64,000 nt of DNA from Aidingimonas halophila (GTDB lineage: Bacteria > Pseudomonadota > Gammaproteobacteria > Pseudomonadales > Halomonadaceae). The DNA lies in assembly GCF_900106955.1 (NCBI RefSeq), contig NZ_FNNI01000004.1, forward strand, positions 1-64,000, written 5' to 3'. Made by a program: the position numbers and the translations under genes. This document shows, in pieces, positions 8,588 to 17,141 of the stretch; the stretch's first letter is position 1, and every line of letters begins with the position of its first letter. The notes under the pieces were generated by a model, which was not told the origin of the DNA, ran no database searches, and saw only the letters and a list, made by a program, of their open reading frames with translations.

Positions 8588-9361
8588 CTAGAGTCGCATT
8601 TCGATGCCATGTTCTGACATATACCGCTTGGCGTCGGGGATACTGTGCTCGCCGAAATGGAAAATACTGGCAGCTAATACTGCATCGGCGCCCCCTTCCA
8701 GCACACCGGCCACCAGGTGGTCGAGATTCCCGACGCCTCCGGATGCGATGATTGGCACAGAAACCGCTTCCGAAATCGCATGGGTCAGGCCAAGATCAAA
8801 GCCGGCCTTGGTGCCGTCCCGATCCATGCTTGTCAGTAATAACTCACCTGCTCCCAGGGACACCATCTTCCTTGCCCACTCCACGGCGTCCAGCCCGGTG
8901 GCATTGCGGCCACCATGAGTAAAGATTTCCCAATGAGAGGGGCTCCCGGTTTTCGATACCTGTTTGGCGTCAATGGCGACGACGATACATTGGCTGCCAA
9001 AACGCTGAGCCGCTTCGTAAACGAAATCCGGGTTATGGACGGCAGCCGTGTTGATGGACACTTTATCGGCACCCGCATTCAGCATGGTCCGAATGTCTTC
9101 ACAAGTTCGTATGCCGCCACCGACGGTTAGTGGGATGAAGACTTCACCGGCAATACGTTCGACCATTTCCACTGTCGTGCCACGATCCTCGTGACTCGCG
9201 GTGATATCCAGAAAGGTGATCTCATCAGCTCCCTGCTGGTTGTATCGTTTGGCGATTTCCACCGGATCACCCGCATCACGGATACCGACGAAATTGACGC
9301 CTTTCACGACGCGTCCTGCGTCGACATCAAGGCAAGGAATGATGCGTTTGGCCAACCCCAT
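8588..9361 (-). CDS. hisF: Imidazole glycerol phosphate synthase, cyclase subunit
   Basis: 257-aa (beta/alpha)8 barrel. With HisH it turns PRFAR plus glutamine-derived ammonia into imidazole glycerol phosphate and AICAR. The start [24 protein letters not shown] is canonical, and the catalytic Asp residues sit in CLDVDAG (near residue 11) and SMDRDGT (near 131). It is the last histidine gene of hisBHAF and starts 3 bases after the hisA stop. Normal length. Confidence 0.97.
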   Translation of the reverse strand: MGLAKRIIPCLDVDAGRVVKGVNFVGIRDAGDPVEIAKRYNQQGADEITFLDITASHEDRGTTVEMVERIAGEVFIPLTVGGGIRTCEDIRTMLNAGADKVSINTAAVHNPDFVYEAAQRFGSQCIVVAIDAKQVSKTGSPSHWEIFTHGGRNATGLDAVEWARKMVSLGAGELLLTSMDRDGTKAGFDLGLTHAISEAVSVPIIASGGVGNLDHLVAGVLEGGADAVLAASIFHFGEHSIPDAKRYMSEHGIEMRL

Positions 9362-9364
9362 GAT

Positions 9365-10117
9365 TCAACTCCCGGAGGTTCTTCTGGACAGTGTATCGCA
9401 CAAGTGCTGGGCATCGGCGATATTCAGACTGCCCTCATAAATGGCACGTCCCGTAATAGCTCCCAGTATGCCTTGGTCGGCGACGTCGGCCAGCGCACGG
9501 ATATCTTCAAGTCTTGAGACGCCTCCCGAGGCAATGACGGGCAGGCCGCCGTTACGTGCCAAGTCTGCGGTAGCCGACACATTGACTCCCTCCATCATAC
9601 CGTCACGGGCAATGTCGGTATAAACGATCGAGGACACTCCGTCGCCAGCAAAGCGTTTTGCCAGGTCAACGGCCTTTATCGTTGAGACTTCGGCCCAGCC
9701 ATCGGTTGCCACGTAACCGTTGCGTGCGTCCAGTCCGACGATGACATGACCGGGAAATTGTCGGCACATGGTGCTGACGAAATCAGGCTCTTTGACTGCT
9801 TTCGTACCGATGATGACAAAAGACACACCGGCATCCAGATAATGAGCGATCGTCTCTGCGGAGCGAATGCCTCCACCGATCTGGATCGGTAAATCGGGAA
9901 AGGCTCGTGCAATGGCTGTCACTGCTTCGCCATTGACTGGCTTGCCTTCAAAGGCGCCGTTGAGGTCCACCAGGTGAAGACGGCGGGCACCGGCTTCTAC
10001 CCAGCGGGCCGCCATGGCTACCGGGTCGTCGCCATAGGTCGTGGCATCATCCATGCGTCCCTGTTTGAGACGGACGCACTTACCATCCTTGAGATCAATG
10101 GCAGGAATTACCAGCAT
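9365..10117 (-). CDS. hisA: Phosphoribosylformimino-5-aminoimidazole carboxamide ribotide isomerase
   Basis: 250-aa barrel enzyme for the Amadori-type isomerisation of ProFAR to PRFAR. The start [20 protein letters not shown] is canonical, with catalytic Asp8, and a second acidic residue lies in TDIARDGM near residue 130. It sits between hisH (80-base gap) and hisF (3 bases) on the minus strand. Confidence 0.97.
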   Translation of the reverse strand: MLVIPAIDLKDGKCVRLKQGRMDDATTYGDDPVAMAARWVEAGARRLHLVDLNGAFEGKPVNGEAVTAIARAFPDLPIQIGGGIRSAETIAHYLDAGVSFVIIGTKAVKEPDFVSTMCRQFPGHVIVGLDARNGYVATDGWAEVSTIKAVDLAKRFAGDGVSSIVYTDIARDGMMEGVNVSATADLARNGGLPVIASGGVSRLEDIRALADVADQGILGAITGRAIYEGSLNIADAQHLCDTLSRRTSGS

Positions 10118-10197
10118 GTTGAATCCTCTTTGGCCCTAACAGGCAAAGTAACGTAGGGCGTGCTAGTGGGGATAGCCGTGATGTTGCCGAGAATGAC

Positions 10198-10839
10198 TCA
10201 GGGTTCCCAGTTGACGAAGTTTTCCAGCAAACGAAGACCAGCGTCAGCACTTTTTTCAGGGTGGAACTGTACCGCGAAAACCGGACCTCGGCCGATAGCA
10301 GCGTGGACACCGACGTCACCGTAGTGAGTCGTGCCGAATACCGAGTTGTCGTCAGCAGCATCGACGTAGTAACTGTGAACGAAATAGAAGCGTTCGCCGT
10401 TGTCGATGCCGTGCCATAATGGATGCGAATGGTTCTGGTCCACTCGGTTCCACCCCATGTGGGGGACCTTCAGGCGGTGACCTTGGTCGTCTCGCATGCT
10501 GTCGTTGAAGCGGCGCACCCTGCCGGGTATGAAGCCAAGGCACGTAGTTCCCTCGTTCTCTTCACTATCATCCAGCAGCATCTGTTGCCCGACACAGATG
10601 CCCAGTAACGGTTTGTCGGTATTGGTAAGCACTTCCTGCACCAAGCCTTGTACGTTACTGCGCTTCAGTTCCGCCATGCAGTCGCGAATCGCACCCTGTC
10701 CAGGCAAGACTAATCGTGTAGCACCGCGAATACGGCGTTCGTCGCGGGTGATCACGACATGCTCATGAGTGACATGCTCCAGAGCTTTGGCAACGGAATG
10801 GAGATTACCCATCCCGTAGTCGATGACGGCGATCGTCAT
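10198..10839 (-). CDS. hisH: Imidazole glycerol phosphate synthase, glutamine amidotransferase subunit
   Basis: 213-aa class I glutamine amidotransferase that supplies ammonia to HisF. It has an intact nucleophile elbow (GICVGQQML, Cys near residue 82) and the His/Glu pair in QFHPEKS. This makes a useful contrast with the nucleophile-less GATase-like protein at 6358-7044. It starts [16 protein letters not shown] and lies 24 bases after hisB. Confidence 0.97.
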   Translation of the reverse strand: MTIAVIDYGMGNLHSVAKALEHVTHEHVVITRDERRIRGATRLVLPGQGAIRDCMAELKRSNVQGLVQEVLTNTDKPLLGICVGQQMLLDDSEENEGTTCLGFIPGRVRRFNDSMRDDQGHRLKVPHMGWNRVDQNHSHPLWHGIDNGERFYFVHSYYVDAADDNSVFGTTHYGDVGVHAAIGRGPVFAVQFHPEKSADAGLRLLENFVNWEP

Positions 10840-10863
10840 GCATTCTCCTTGTTCATGGCGGGC

Positions 10864-11457
10864 TCAAAGGCTGCCTTTGGTCGATGGCATACGGCCTGTC
10901 ATGCGAGGGTCCTCGGCAACGGCCATGCGCAATGCCCGACCAAAGGCCTTGAAAATGGTTTCAGCCTGATGATGAGCATTAATACCTTTCAGGTTATCGA
11001 TGTGTAGCGTGAGGCGCGCATGATTGGCCAATCCCTGAAAGAATTCCTGGAATAGCTGCGTATCGAATTTGCCGATGGTTGCACGGGTGAACGTTGCTTC
11101 CATGAATAACCCCGGGCGGCCGGAAAAGTCGATGACCACACGTGACAGGGCTTCGTCGAGTGGTACATAGGCATGGCCGTACCGGTATATGCCACGTTTG
11201 TCGCCGACTGCTTCGGCCAAGGCCTGACCAAGCGTAATGCCGATGTCCTCCACTGTGTGATGATCATCGATATGCACGTCACCTTCAGCCTTGACATCCA
11301 GGTCGATCAAACCATGACGGACAACTTGATCTAACATATGATCGAGAAATGGGACGCCGGTTTCACCGGTCAACTGTCCTTGTCCGTCGAGGTCGATCCC
11401 TATGGTGATGTGTGTCTCCTGGGTATCGCGAGTGACCTTGGCAGTGCGATCGCACAT
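10864..11457 (-). CDS. hisB: Imidazoleglycerol-phosphate dehydratase
   Basis: 197-aa monofunctional HisB that dehydrates imidazole glycerol phosphate in a Mn-dependent reaction. The His-rich metal sites [16 protein letters not shown] and ANHARLTLH are visible. The open frame extends 28 codons further upstream, but ATG 11457 is preceded by AGGAGG and matches the family start. It is the first gene of hisBHAF; hisD, hisG and hisC are not in this operon. Confidence 0.96.
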   Translation of the reverse strand: MCDRTAKVTRDTQETHITIGIDLDGQGQLTGETGVPFLDHMLDQVVRHGLIDLDVKAEGDVHIDDHHTVEDIGITLGQALAEAVGDKRGIYRYGHAYVPLDEALSRVVIDFSGRPGLFMEATFTRATIGKFDTQLFQEFFQGLANHARLTLHIDNLKGINAHHQAETIFKAFGRALRMAVAEDPRMTGRMPSTKGSL

Positions 11458-11640
11458 AGGGTGGGCCTCCTGTGCAGGTCGCTGCAGTCGCGCGACCGAT
11501 GATTCATGCCCTCGACGCCGAAAGAATTGGCCAGTGTCCAAGGGTGGAAAGGGGTATTATAGAGAATCGTCCCCCCCATCCGCTACAATGCAGCTCATAA
11601 CAGACGGCGATCAGCCGTCACGGTTTCGGGAGACATGTGA

Positions 11641-12093
11641 ATGCCGGTCACACTTTACCGGGTCGACCATGCCACCTGGGCCGCTGATTCCCAGGTGGCG
11701 TATGACTTGATCCGGATCTATGCCGATGCACCGGATTACCGGCTACCTCAGCCGGCGGGAGAGTTCGTTGAAAACCACTTGCAGATGGGTGGGCTCTTCT
11801 ATTGTGCCCAATTCAACGCGAGGCTGATTGGCGCCGTGGCCGTTCGTGTTGACGAGAGTGCTTGGTGGCTGTCCCATGTCTGCGTTCGGAAAGCGACCCG
11901 GCGCCGTGGCGTCGGGTCGCGTATGCTGTCACTGGTGGCTGAAGCGGCGGCTTCTGATGGTCGAGTGCTTCGGGTTCATGCAGCCTCATTGATGATGGGG
12001 GATCAACTGCTGTTGTCCCGATTGGGCTATCGACTCGTCGCGGGAGGTGCCCACTTCGAATTGAATCCGCTTCCATCTCAGGGAGGACATTGA
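11641..12093 (+). CDS. PanZ-like GNAT acetyltransferase
   Basis: 150-aa GNAT domain. The acetyl-CoA loop is VRKATRRRGVGSRML, almost the same as in enterobacterial PanZ/PanM, which binds acetyl-CoA and promotes maturation of the aspartate decarboxylase PanD. The FNARLIGAVAVRV strand also matches that family. Whether it acts on PanD here is inference. It may be a generic N-acetyltransferase. Its stop overlaps the AsmA start by one base (TGATG). Confidence 0.7.
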   Translation: MPVTLYRVDHATWAADSQVAYDLIRIYADAPDYRLPQPAGEFVENHLQMGGLFYCAQFNARLIGAVAVRVDESAWWLSHVCVRKATRRRGVGSRMLSLVAEAAASDGRVLRVHAASLMMGDQLLLSRLGYRLVAGGAHFELNPLPSQGGH

Positions 12094-14432
12094 TGCGAGC
12101 GTTGTTACGTACGTTGCTGGCGGTGATCGGCGTTCTGGGGCTCGTCATGCTGGGCGCCGTTGTCTATGTCACCACGTTTTTCGATCCCAATGACTTGAAA
12201 CCGAGACTTGTGGAAGTCGTGCGCGAGCATTCCGGTTTGGAACTGACACTCGATGGACCGTTGTCGTGGTCGTTCTATCCGCGATTGGGGGTCAGTGTCC
12301 AGGAAGCGAAGGCGCGGTTACCTGATCAGGATACCGAGCAGGCATTCATGGCCTTTAGCCAGGCTGAAGTCAGCTTGGCGTTTGCACCGTTGCTTTCCGG
12401 AGAGATCGCCATTGATGGCCTGACTGTTGATGGAATGCGGCTCAATCTGTCGCGGAATGAAGAGGGGGAGGGTAACTGGGAGGCCTTCCTGGAGCGCTTG
12501 GGGGAACGCAGCGAAGAAGCTGAAGCCGCGCTGGCTCCAGCCTCTTCGGGACCTAACCCCGATGATCATGGCGGCATGGCTGTGGCACTGGATATCGCCA
12601 GCGTGAAGCTACGTGATGGCGATATACGGTTCAGCGATGAACTCTATGACCGCCATTGGCATATCACCGGTGTCAATGTCGGTGGCTCCAATGTCAATCC
12701 AACATCAGCGTTCCCATTGAATACGACCTTTCGTGTGGATGCCTACTCGGGAGCGAAGCGTCCAGATGAGGCAGAGGAAGACGGTCCCACTCCCTATTTG
12801 AGCAGCGAGGTGTCGTTCGACAGTCGGGTAAAACTAGGACTGGCCGATGACCGTTACGAGTTCAATGAACTGTCCTTGAAAACTGATACGGCATTCGAGG
12901 CTCTCGAAGATCGTCGACAGCAGTTGACTCTGACTCTCGATGAGCTCATGGCCGATCTAGCCACCCAGCGTTACGAGGCTGAAGGCGGGCAACTGAAAGG
13001 TGGCCTTGATCACCCAGCCTGGGGCGACGATGCCATGCCTTTGACATTGGATTTCGATGCCGAGACCGACCTGAGTGAACAGAACGCGCGGATCAATCAG
13101 TGGCGGCTCACGGGGGAGGATGGTCTGGACCTGGGCGGCCATCTGCTGATCAGTGACCTGTTTGAAGGCATGCAGTACAGCGGTCAGGTCAGTATGGCAC
13201 CAATGTCTCTCAGGCCCTGGCTTGAGCGATTCAACGTCTTGCCCAACACCGCGAGTGACGATGCGCTGAGTGATGTGACGCTGACCAGCCCATTGCAAGG
13301 CAATGCCGAAGAGGTAATGCTCAGCAACCTGACGCTGGTGATGGATGACAGTACCTTTACCGGGTACCTGAATGCAGGGCTGGATGGCGAGTTGCTTGAC
13401 TTCGAACTCGATGGCGACGCGCTGGATCTTGATGCTTACCTTCCGCCTCCCGATGAGGAAGGGGCACAGGAAGAGAGTGCCATGCTCGGTATCCCTGGCG
13501 TGTCAGAAGCGTATGCGCAGGAAGAGGAATCGCAAGCAGAGTTGCTGCCGACTGCCTGGCTCGCTGCGCTGACGCTGAACGGTGAGTTGCGTCTTGGCCG
13601 ACTCGATATATTGGGTATGGTGCTCGAAAATGCGGAACTGGTACTACAGGGGCAGAATGGCAATCATCGGCTAGAGCGCCTCGATGCGGATCTGTACGAG
13701 GGATCATTGTCAGCCACTGGCAGTCTCGACCTGCAGGATACGCCGCCTCATTGGCAGCTTGAGCCGCGACTCGAGCAAGTGCAAATCGCCCCTCTCTATC
13801 AGGCCCTGGCTGATACCGAGTCGCCATTACGTGGGCGTCTCTTTCTTTCAGGGGAACTGTCCACGCAAGGAAATACCATTTCGCACCTTCGTCGCAATCT
13901 CGATGGAACGGTCGAGACACGCATTGATGACGGCGCCATGCTGGCCACGAACGTCTCACGGGAACTCTGCAGTGTGGCCGCCAACCTGGAGGGTGAGGAA
14001 ACGACGCGAGAATGGAGCGAAGACACTCGCTTCGATCGCGCACAGGCAAGCTTCGAGATACGTGACGGGGTGGCCCATAATGACGACCTTGATGTCGCCA
14101 TTCCCGGTATAGATCTGGGGGGCGAAGGGCAGCTGAATTTCGAGACGCAACGTTTCGATTACCGAGCGTCCGCGCGGTTTGTCGATACTGCCGATGCGGC
14201 TTGCGATGTGAACCCCCGGCTTGAACGTATTCCGATGCCCGTCCGCTGCGAAGGGGAATTGGGTGGTGAAACGGGGGAATGGTGCCGTTTCGATCGCGAT
14301 GCGTTCGTCGAGTCGATTGGTGATCTGGCCCGAGATGAGGCGATCGACCGGGCCAGCGAAGAAATCCGCGAACGCCTGGAAGAAGAAGGCGGTAAGGAAC
14401 TTGAAGATGCACTTCGCGGTCTACTGCAATGA
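12093..14432 (+). CDS. AsmA family protein
   Basis: 779-aa inner-membrane-anchored periplasmic protein. One N-terminal membrane helix (residues about 5-27) is followed by a long beta-rich AsmA domain. FFDPNDLKPRLVEVV and LDGPLSWSFYPRLGVSV are typical of the AsmA N-terminus, and a C-terminal conserved AsmA_2-type region follows (RNLDGTVETRIDDGAM). Members are related to the bridge-like lipid transfer proteins TamB/YhdP and affect outer-membrane lipid homeostasis. The mid-section is very acidic, as expected for a halotolerant host. Translation is coupled to the PanZ-like gene upstream. A terminator follows. Confidence 0.9.
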   Translation: MRALLRTLLAVIGVLGLVMLGAVVYVTTFFDPNDLKPRLVEVVREHSGLELTLDGPLSWSFYPRLGVSVQEAKARLPDQDTEQAFMAFSQAEVSLAFAPLLSGEIAIDGLTVDGMRLNLSRNEEGEGNWEAFLERLGERSEEAEAALAPASSGPNPDDHGGMAVALDIASVKLRDGDIRFSDELYDRHWHITGVNVGGSNVNPTSAFPLNTTFRVDAYSGAKRPDEAEEDGPTPYLSSEVSFDSRVKLGLADDRYEFNELSLKTDTAFEALEDRRQQLTLTLDELMADLATQRYEAEGGQLKGGLDHPAWGDDAMPLTLDFDAETDLSEQNARINQWRLTGEDGLDLGGHLLISDLFEGMQYSGQVSMAPMSLRPWLERFNVLPNTASDDALSDVTLTSPLQGNAEEVMLSNLTLVMDDSTFTGYLNAGLDGELLDFELDGDALDLDAYLPPPDEEGAQEESAMLGIPGVSEAYAQEEESQAELLPTAWLAALTLNGELRLGRLDILGMVLENAELVLQGQNGNHRLERLDADLYEGSLSATGSLDLQDTPPHWQLEPRLEQVQIAPLYQALADTESPLRGRLFLSGELSTQGNTISHLRRNLDGTVETRIDDGAMLATNVSRELCSVAANLEGEETTREWSEDTRFDRAQASFEIRDGVAHNDDLDVAIPGIDLGGEGQLNFETQRFDYRASARFVDTADAACDVNPRLERIPMPVRCEGELGGETGEWCRFDRDAFVESIGDLARDEAIDRASEEIRERLEEEGGKELEDALRGLLQ

Positions 14433-14461
14433 GCATCATTGAAAGTTGAAAGCCAGTCCCT

Positions 14462-14489
14462 GCGCCGACATCATGTCGGCGCTTTTTTT
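14462..14489 (+). terminator. Intrinsic terminator after the AsmA gene
   Basis: A 9-bp perfect stem (14462-14470 with 14474-14482), a 3-base loop and a run of seven T. It ends the PanZ-AsmA transcript 16 bases before the mutY start. Confidence 0.88.
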
Positions 14490-14504
14490 CGCATTGAGTG
14501 ATGC

Positions 14505-15599
14505 ATGAGTGACTTACTCGAAATCGGCCTGACACCAAATGAATTTCAGCGTCGAGTCCTGACCTGGTATCAAGCCAACGGACGCAAGGCTCTCCCGTGG
14601 CAGTATGACAAAACGCCCTATCGTGTGTGGGTTTCCGAGATCATGCTGCAGCAGACTCAGGTAGCAACCGTGATCCCATATTACGAACGGTTCATGGAAC
14701 GGTTCCCGGATGTGGCCTCTCTCGCTGCCGCTTCACAAGATGAGGTATTGCACCTGTGGACCGGCCTGGGGTACTACGCTCGCGGACGAAATCTGCACAA
14801 GGCAGCATGTCTCGTCATGGAGGCCTATGGCGGGGAATTCCCTGTTCACAGCCTGGAGGAGATGGCTTCCCTGCCCGGGGTCGGGCGCTCGACGGCCGGC
14901 GCCATCATCAGTCTGAGTACCGGACGTAGAGCGGTTATCCTCGATGGCAATGTCAAGCGGGTGCTGACGCGCCTGCACGCCATCGAAGGTTGGCCCGGTC
15001 GTACCTCGGTCGAGCGGATACTTTGGCAACTCGCCGACCGCTATACCCCCAATACTGACTTGCCTGAGTATTCTCAGGCGATGATGGATCTAGGAGCGAT
15101 GGTATGCACTCGAGGTAAGCCGAGCTGCCTGCTGTGTCCTTTCGAGGATGTCTGTGTCGCCCATGCCAGGGGGGAGGAGCGTCGTTTTCCCGAAAGCAAA
15201 CCCAAGAAGCGCCTGCCCGAGCGCCAGACGTTGATGTTATTGCTGTATGATGACGCAGGGTGCGTCTATCTCGAGCAGCGTCCGGGGGCCGGTATTTGGG
15301 GAGGACTCTGGTGTTTCCCGCAGTTCGACGATATGACGTCGCTGGAAGACTGGCTGGCAACGTATTCTCCTGGCGCTTCGGTCGAGGATATCTGGTCGGT
15401 ATTCACACACACTTTCAGTCACTTTCGTCTTTTCATCACGCCGGTACCCGTGCATTCGCCTCATGGTGTGGCAGTGAGCGATTGCGGAGGCTGCTGGTAT
15501 GATCCTGTCAGCCCTCCGAACCTTGGCTTGGCTGCACCGGTCAAGGCTCTTCTCGAAACACTCACATCCGATGCCGTATCATCGCCGACACACCGATAG
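14505..15599 (+). CDS. mutY: A/G-specific adenine glycosylase
   Basis: 364-aa base-excision repair enzyme that removes adenine opposite 8-oxoguanine. Glu45 in SEIMLQQTQ and Asp147 in LDGNVKRVL are the catalytic pair. The HhH motif is [12 protein letters not shown]. Four cysteines (201, 208, 211, 217) form the Fe-S site, and a C-terminal NUDIX-like domain recognises 8-oxoG. Length is normal. It is followed 15 bases later by yggX, the usual order in gammaproteobacteria. Confidence 0.97.
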   Translation: MSDLLEIGLTPNEFQRRVLTWYQANGRKALPWQYDKTPYRVWVSEIMLQQTQVATVIPYYERFMERFPDVASLAAASQDEVLHLWTGLGYYARGRNLHKAACLVMEAYGGEFPVHSLEEMASLPGVGRSTAGAIISLSTGRRAVILDGNVKRVLTRLHAIEGWPGRTSVERILWQLADRYTPNTDLPEYSQAMMDLGAMVCTRGKPSCLLCPFEDVCVAHARGEERRFPESKPKKRLPERQTLMLLLYDDAGCVYLEQRPGAGIWGGLWCFPQFDDMTSLEDWLATYSPGASVEDIWSVFTHTFSHFRLFITPVPVHSPHGVAVSDCGGCWYDPVSPPNLGLAAPVKALLETLTSDAVSSPTHR

Positions 15600-15614
15600 T
15601 CAGGAGTTGTAGTC

Positions 15615-15887
15615 ATGTCGCAAACCGTATTCTGCCGCAAGTACCAGAAAGAGCTGGAAGCGCTGCCTTTCCCTCCGTTGCCCGGCAAGAAAGGGCAGGA
15701 GATACAGGCCAGTGTATCCAAGCAAGCCTGGGAAGAGTGGCAAGCGTTGCAGACACGTTTGATCAATGAGAAACATCTCAACATGCTGGATCCGCAATCG
15801 CGGGAATACCTGATGGAGCAGATGGAGCGTTTCCTGGATAACCAAGAAACCGACCAGGCTGAAGGCTATGTACCGCCGGAGGAGTAA
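15615..15887 (+). CDS. yggX: Probable Fe(2+)-trafficking protein
   Basis: 90-aa YggX, which protects Fe-S clusters from oxidative damage and may help iron traffic. MSQTVFCRKYQKELEAL (with Cys7) and the helical body WEEWQALQTRLINEKHLNM are characteristic. It follows mutY on the same strand, a conserved pairing that fits MutY's own Fe-S cluster. Confidence 0.96.
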   Translation: MSQTVFCRKYQKELEALPFPPLPGKKGQEIQASVSKQAWEEWQALQTRLINEKHLNMLDPQSREYLMEQMERFLDNQETDQAEGYVPPEE

Positions 15888-15969
15888 CCCCAGGCATTGT
15901 CCGGCATCTTTTTGAAATGGAAGCCTTGACGGGGTAAGGCCTTTCTAGTTTAATACGCGCCGTTGGCAC

Positions 15970-16045
15970 GGCCAGATAGCTCAGTCGGTAGAGCAGTGGA
16001 TTGAAAATCCTCGTGTCGGCGGTTCGATTCCGTCTCTGGCCACCA
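15970..16045 (+). tRNA. tRNA-Phe (anticodon GAA)
   Basis: 76 bases with an encoded CCA end. The acceptor stem GGCCAGA/TCTGGCC is fully paired. The anticodon GAA is at 16003-16005. The anticodon stem is GTGGA/TCCTC, leaving a U-U mismatch at positions 28-42. It heads a three-tRNA cluster. Confidence 0.95.
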
Positions 16046-16050
16046 TATGC

Positions 16051-16125
<75 letters not shown>

Positions 16126-16148
16126 CGCCAACCCGCATTGCGTGTATA

Positions 16149-16224
<76 letters not shown>

Positions 16225-16261
16225 ATCAAAAGCATTGTTTTTCAATCGCTTGCGAGATATC

Positions 16262-16287
16262 AAAACCGCCTGCCGAGGCGGTTTTTT
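16262..16287 (+). terminator. Terminator of the Phe-Gln-Thr tRNA cluster
   Basis: A 9-bp stem (16262-16270 with 16277-16285), a TGCCGA loop and a T run (16282-16287, partly in the stem). It separates the tRNA cluster from the second tRNA-Thr gene. Confidence 0.88.
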
Positions 16288-16364
16288 GTTGCTACCCAGT
16301 CGCCTTCACTGTAACTGCCATCACTTGCCGTATCGCTGTCCTCGCAGTAGTATCGGTCCTCCCC

Positions 16365-16440
16365 GCCGGTGTAGCTCAGTTGGTAGAGCAACGCACTCGT
16401 AATGCGTAGGTCGGTGGTTCGAGTCCACTCACCGGCACCA
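16365..16440 (+). tRNA. tRNA-Thr (anticodon CGT)
   Basis: 76 bases with encoded CCA. The acceptor GCCGGTG/CACCGGC is fully paired and the anticodon CGT is at 16398-16400. It has its own transcription unit after a terminator. No terminator follows it, and the next gene starts only 20 bases after its CCA end. Confidence 0.95.
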
Positions 16441-16459
16441 TGTTGAGGAGAGTATCACG

Positions 16460-17125
16460 ATGCGCTTCGTGCCGAGTTTCAATGATGGTCAGAAGTATTC
16501 CGAGGCACTTGGCAAGATCGTTTGTGTGGGTCGGAATTACGTTGATCATGCCAAGGAACTGGATAACCCCGTTCCTCGCGAGCCGCTATTGTTCATTAAG
16601 CCCTCGACCAGTGCTGTGCCATTGGAGGACGTCATTAATGCGCCTTTTTCGCGGGGTGAAGTGCATTTCGAGACCGAGCTGGCTTTGCTGATTGGAAAAA
16701 CGCTCACTGATGCCGATGAAACCGAAGCCCAACGTGCCGTCGTGGGGATTGGTTTGGCACTGGATTTGACACTGCGGGATGTTCAATCTCGTCTGAAAGA
16801 AAACGGGCATCCCTGGGAGAGGGCCAAGTCCTTCGATGGCGCCTGTCCGATGTCGAAGTTCCTGCGGGTGGATGTGGTGCCCAATTGGAACGCGCTGGCC
16901 TTTCGCCTCGATATTGATGGCGAGCTTCGCCAGCAAGGAGAAGGAGCCGACATGTTGTTTCCGGTACCGACGCTACTATCGGAAATGAGTCGGCATTTCA
17001 CGCTGCTGCCCGGAGATGTTGTTCTGACAGGCACGCCCGCGGGTGTCGGACCACTGCCGAGAGGCTCCAGACTGGAATTCTCACTGACGGGCGGACTCAG
17101 CGTTGCCACGACAGTTGCCGAGTGA
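16460..17125 (+). CDS. Fumarylacetoacetate hydrolase family protein
   Basis: 221-aa FAH-fold enzyme of the YcgM/FAHD1 type, which includes acylpyruvases and oxaloacetate decarboxylases. IVCVGRNYVDHAKEL, the metal-binding E-x-E in HFETELALLIG, and LTGTPAGVGPL are visible. The ATG has GAGGAG upstream within the 19 bases that separate it from the tRNA-Thr 3' end. The mRNA may therefore be released by tRNA processing. The exact substrate is not determinable. Confidence 0.9.
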   Translation: MRFVPSFNDGQKYSEALGKIVCVGRNYVDHAKELDNPVPREPLLFIKPSTSAVPLEDVINAPFSRGEVHFETELALLIGKTLTDADETEAQRAVVGIGLALDLTLRDVQSRLKENGHPWERAKSFDGACPMSKFLRVDVVPNWNALAFRLDIDGELRQQGEGADMLFPVPTLLSEMSRHFTLLPGDVVLTGTPAGVGPLPRGSRLEFSLTGGLSVATTVAE

Positions 17126-17141
17126 GTGAACTGCCTCCCGC

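Noticed and set aside
13357-14538. 393-codon open frame antisense to the AsmA gene
   Set aside because: Repetitive Arg/His/Pro composition typical of an antisense shadow; no motif and the sense frame is a clear AsmA protein.
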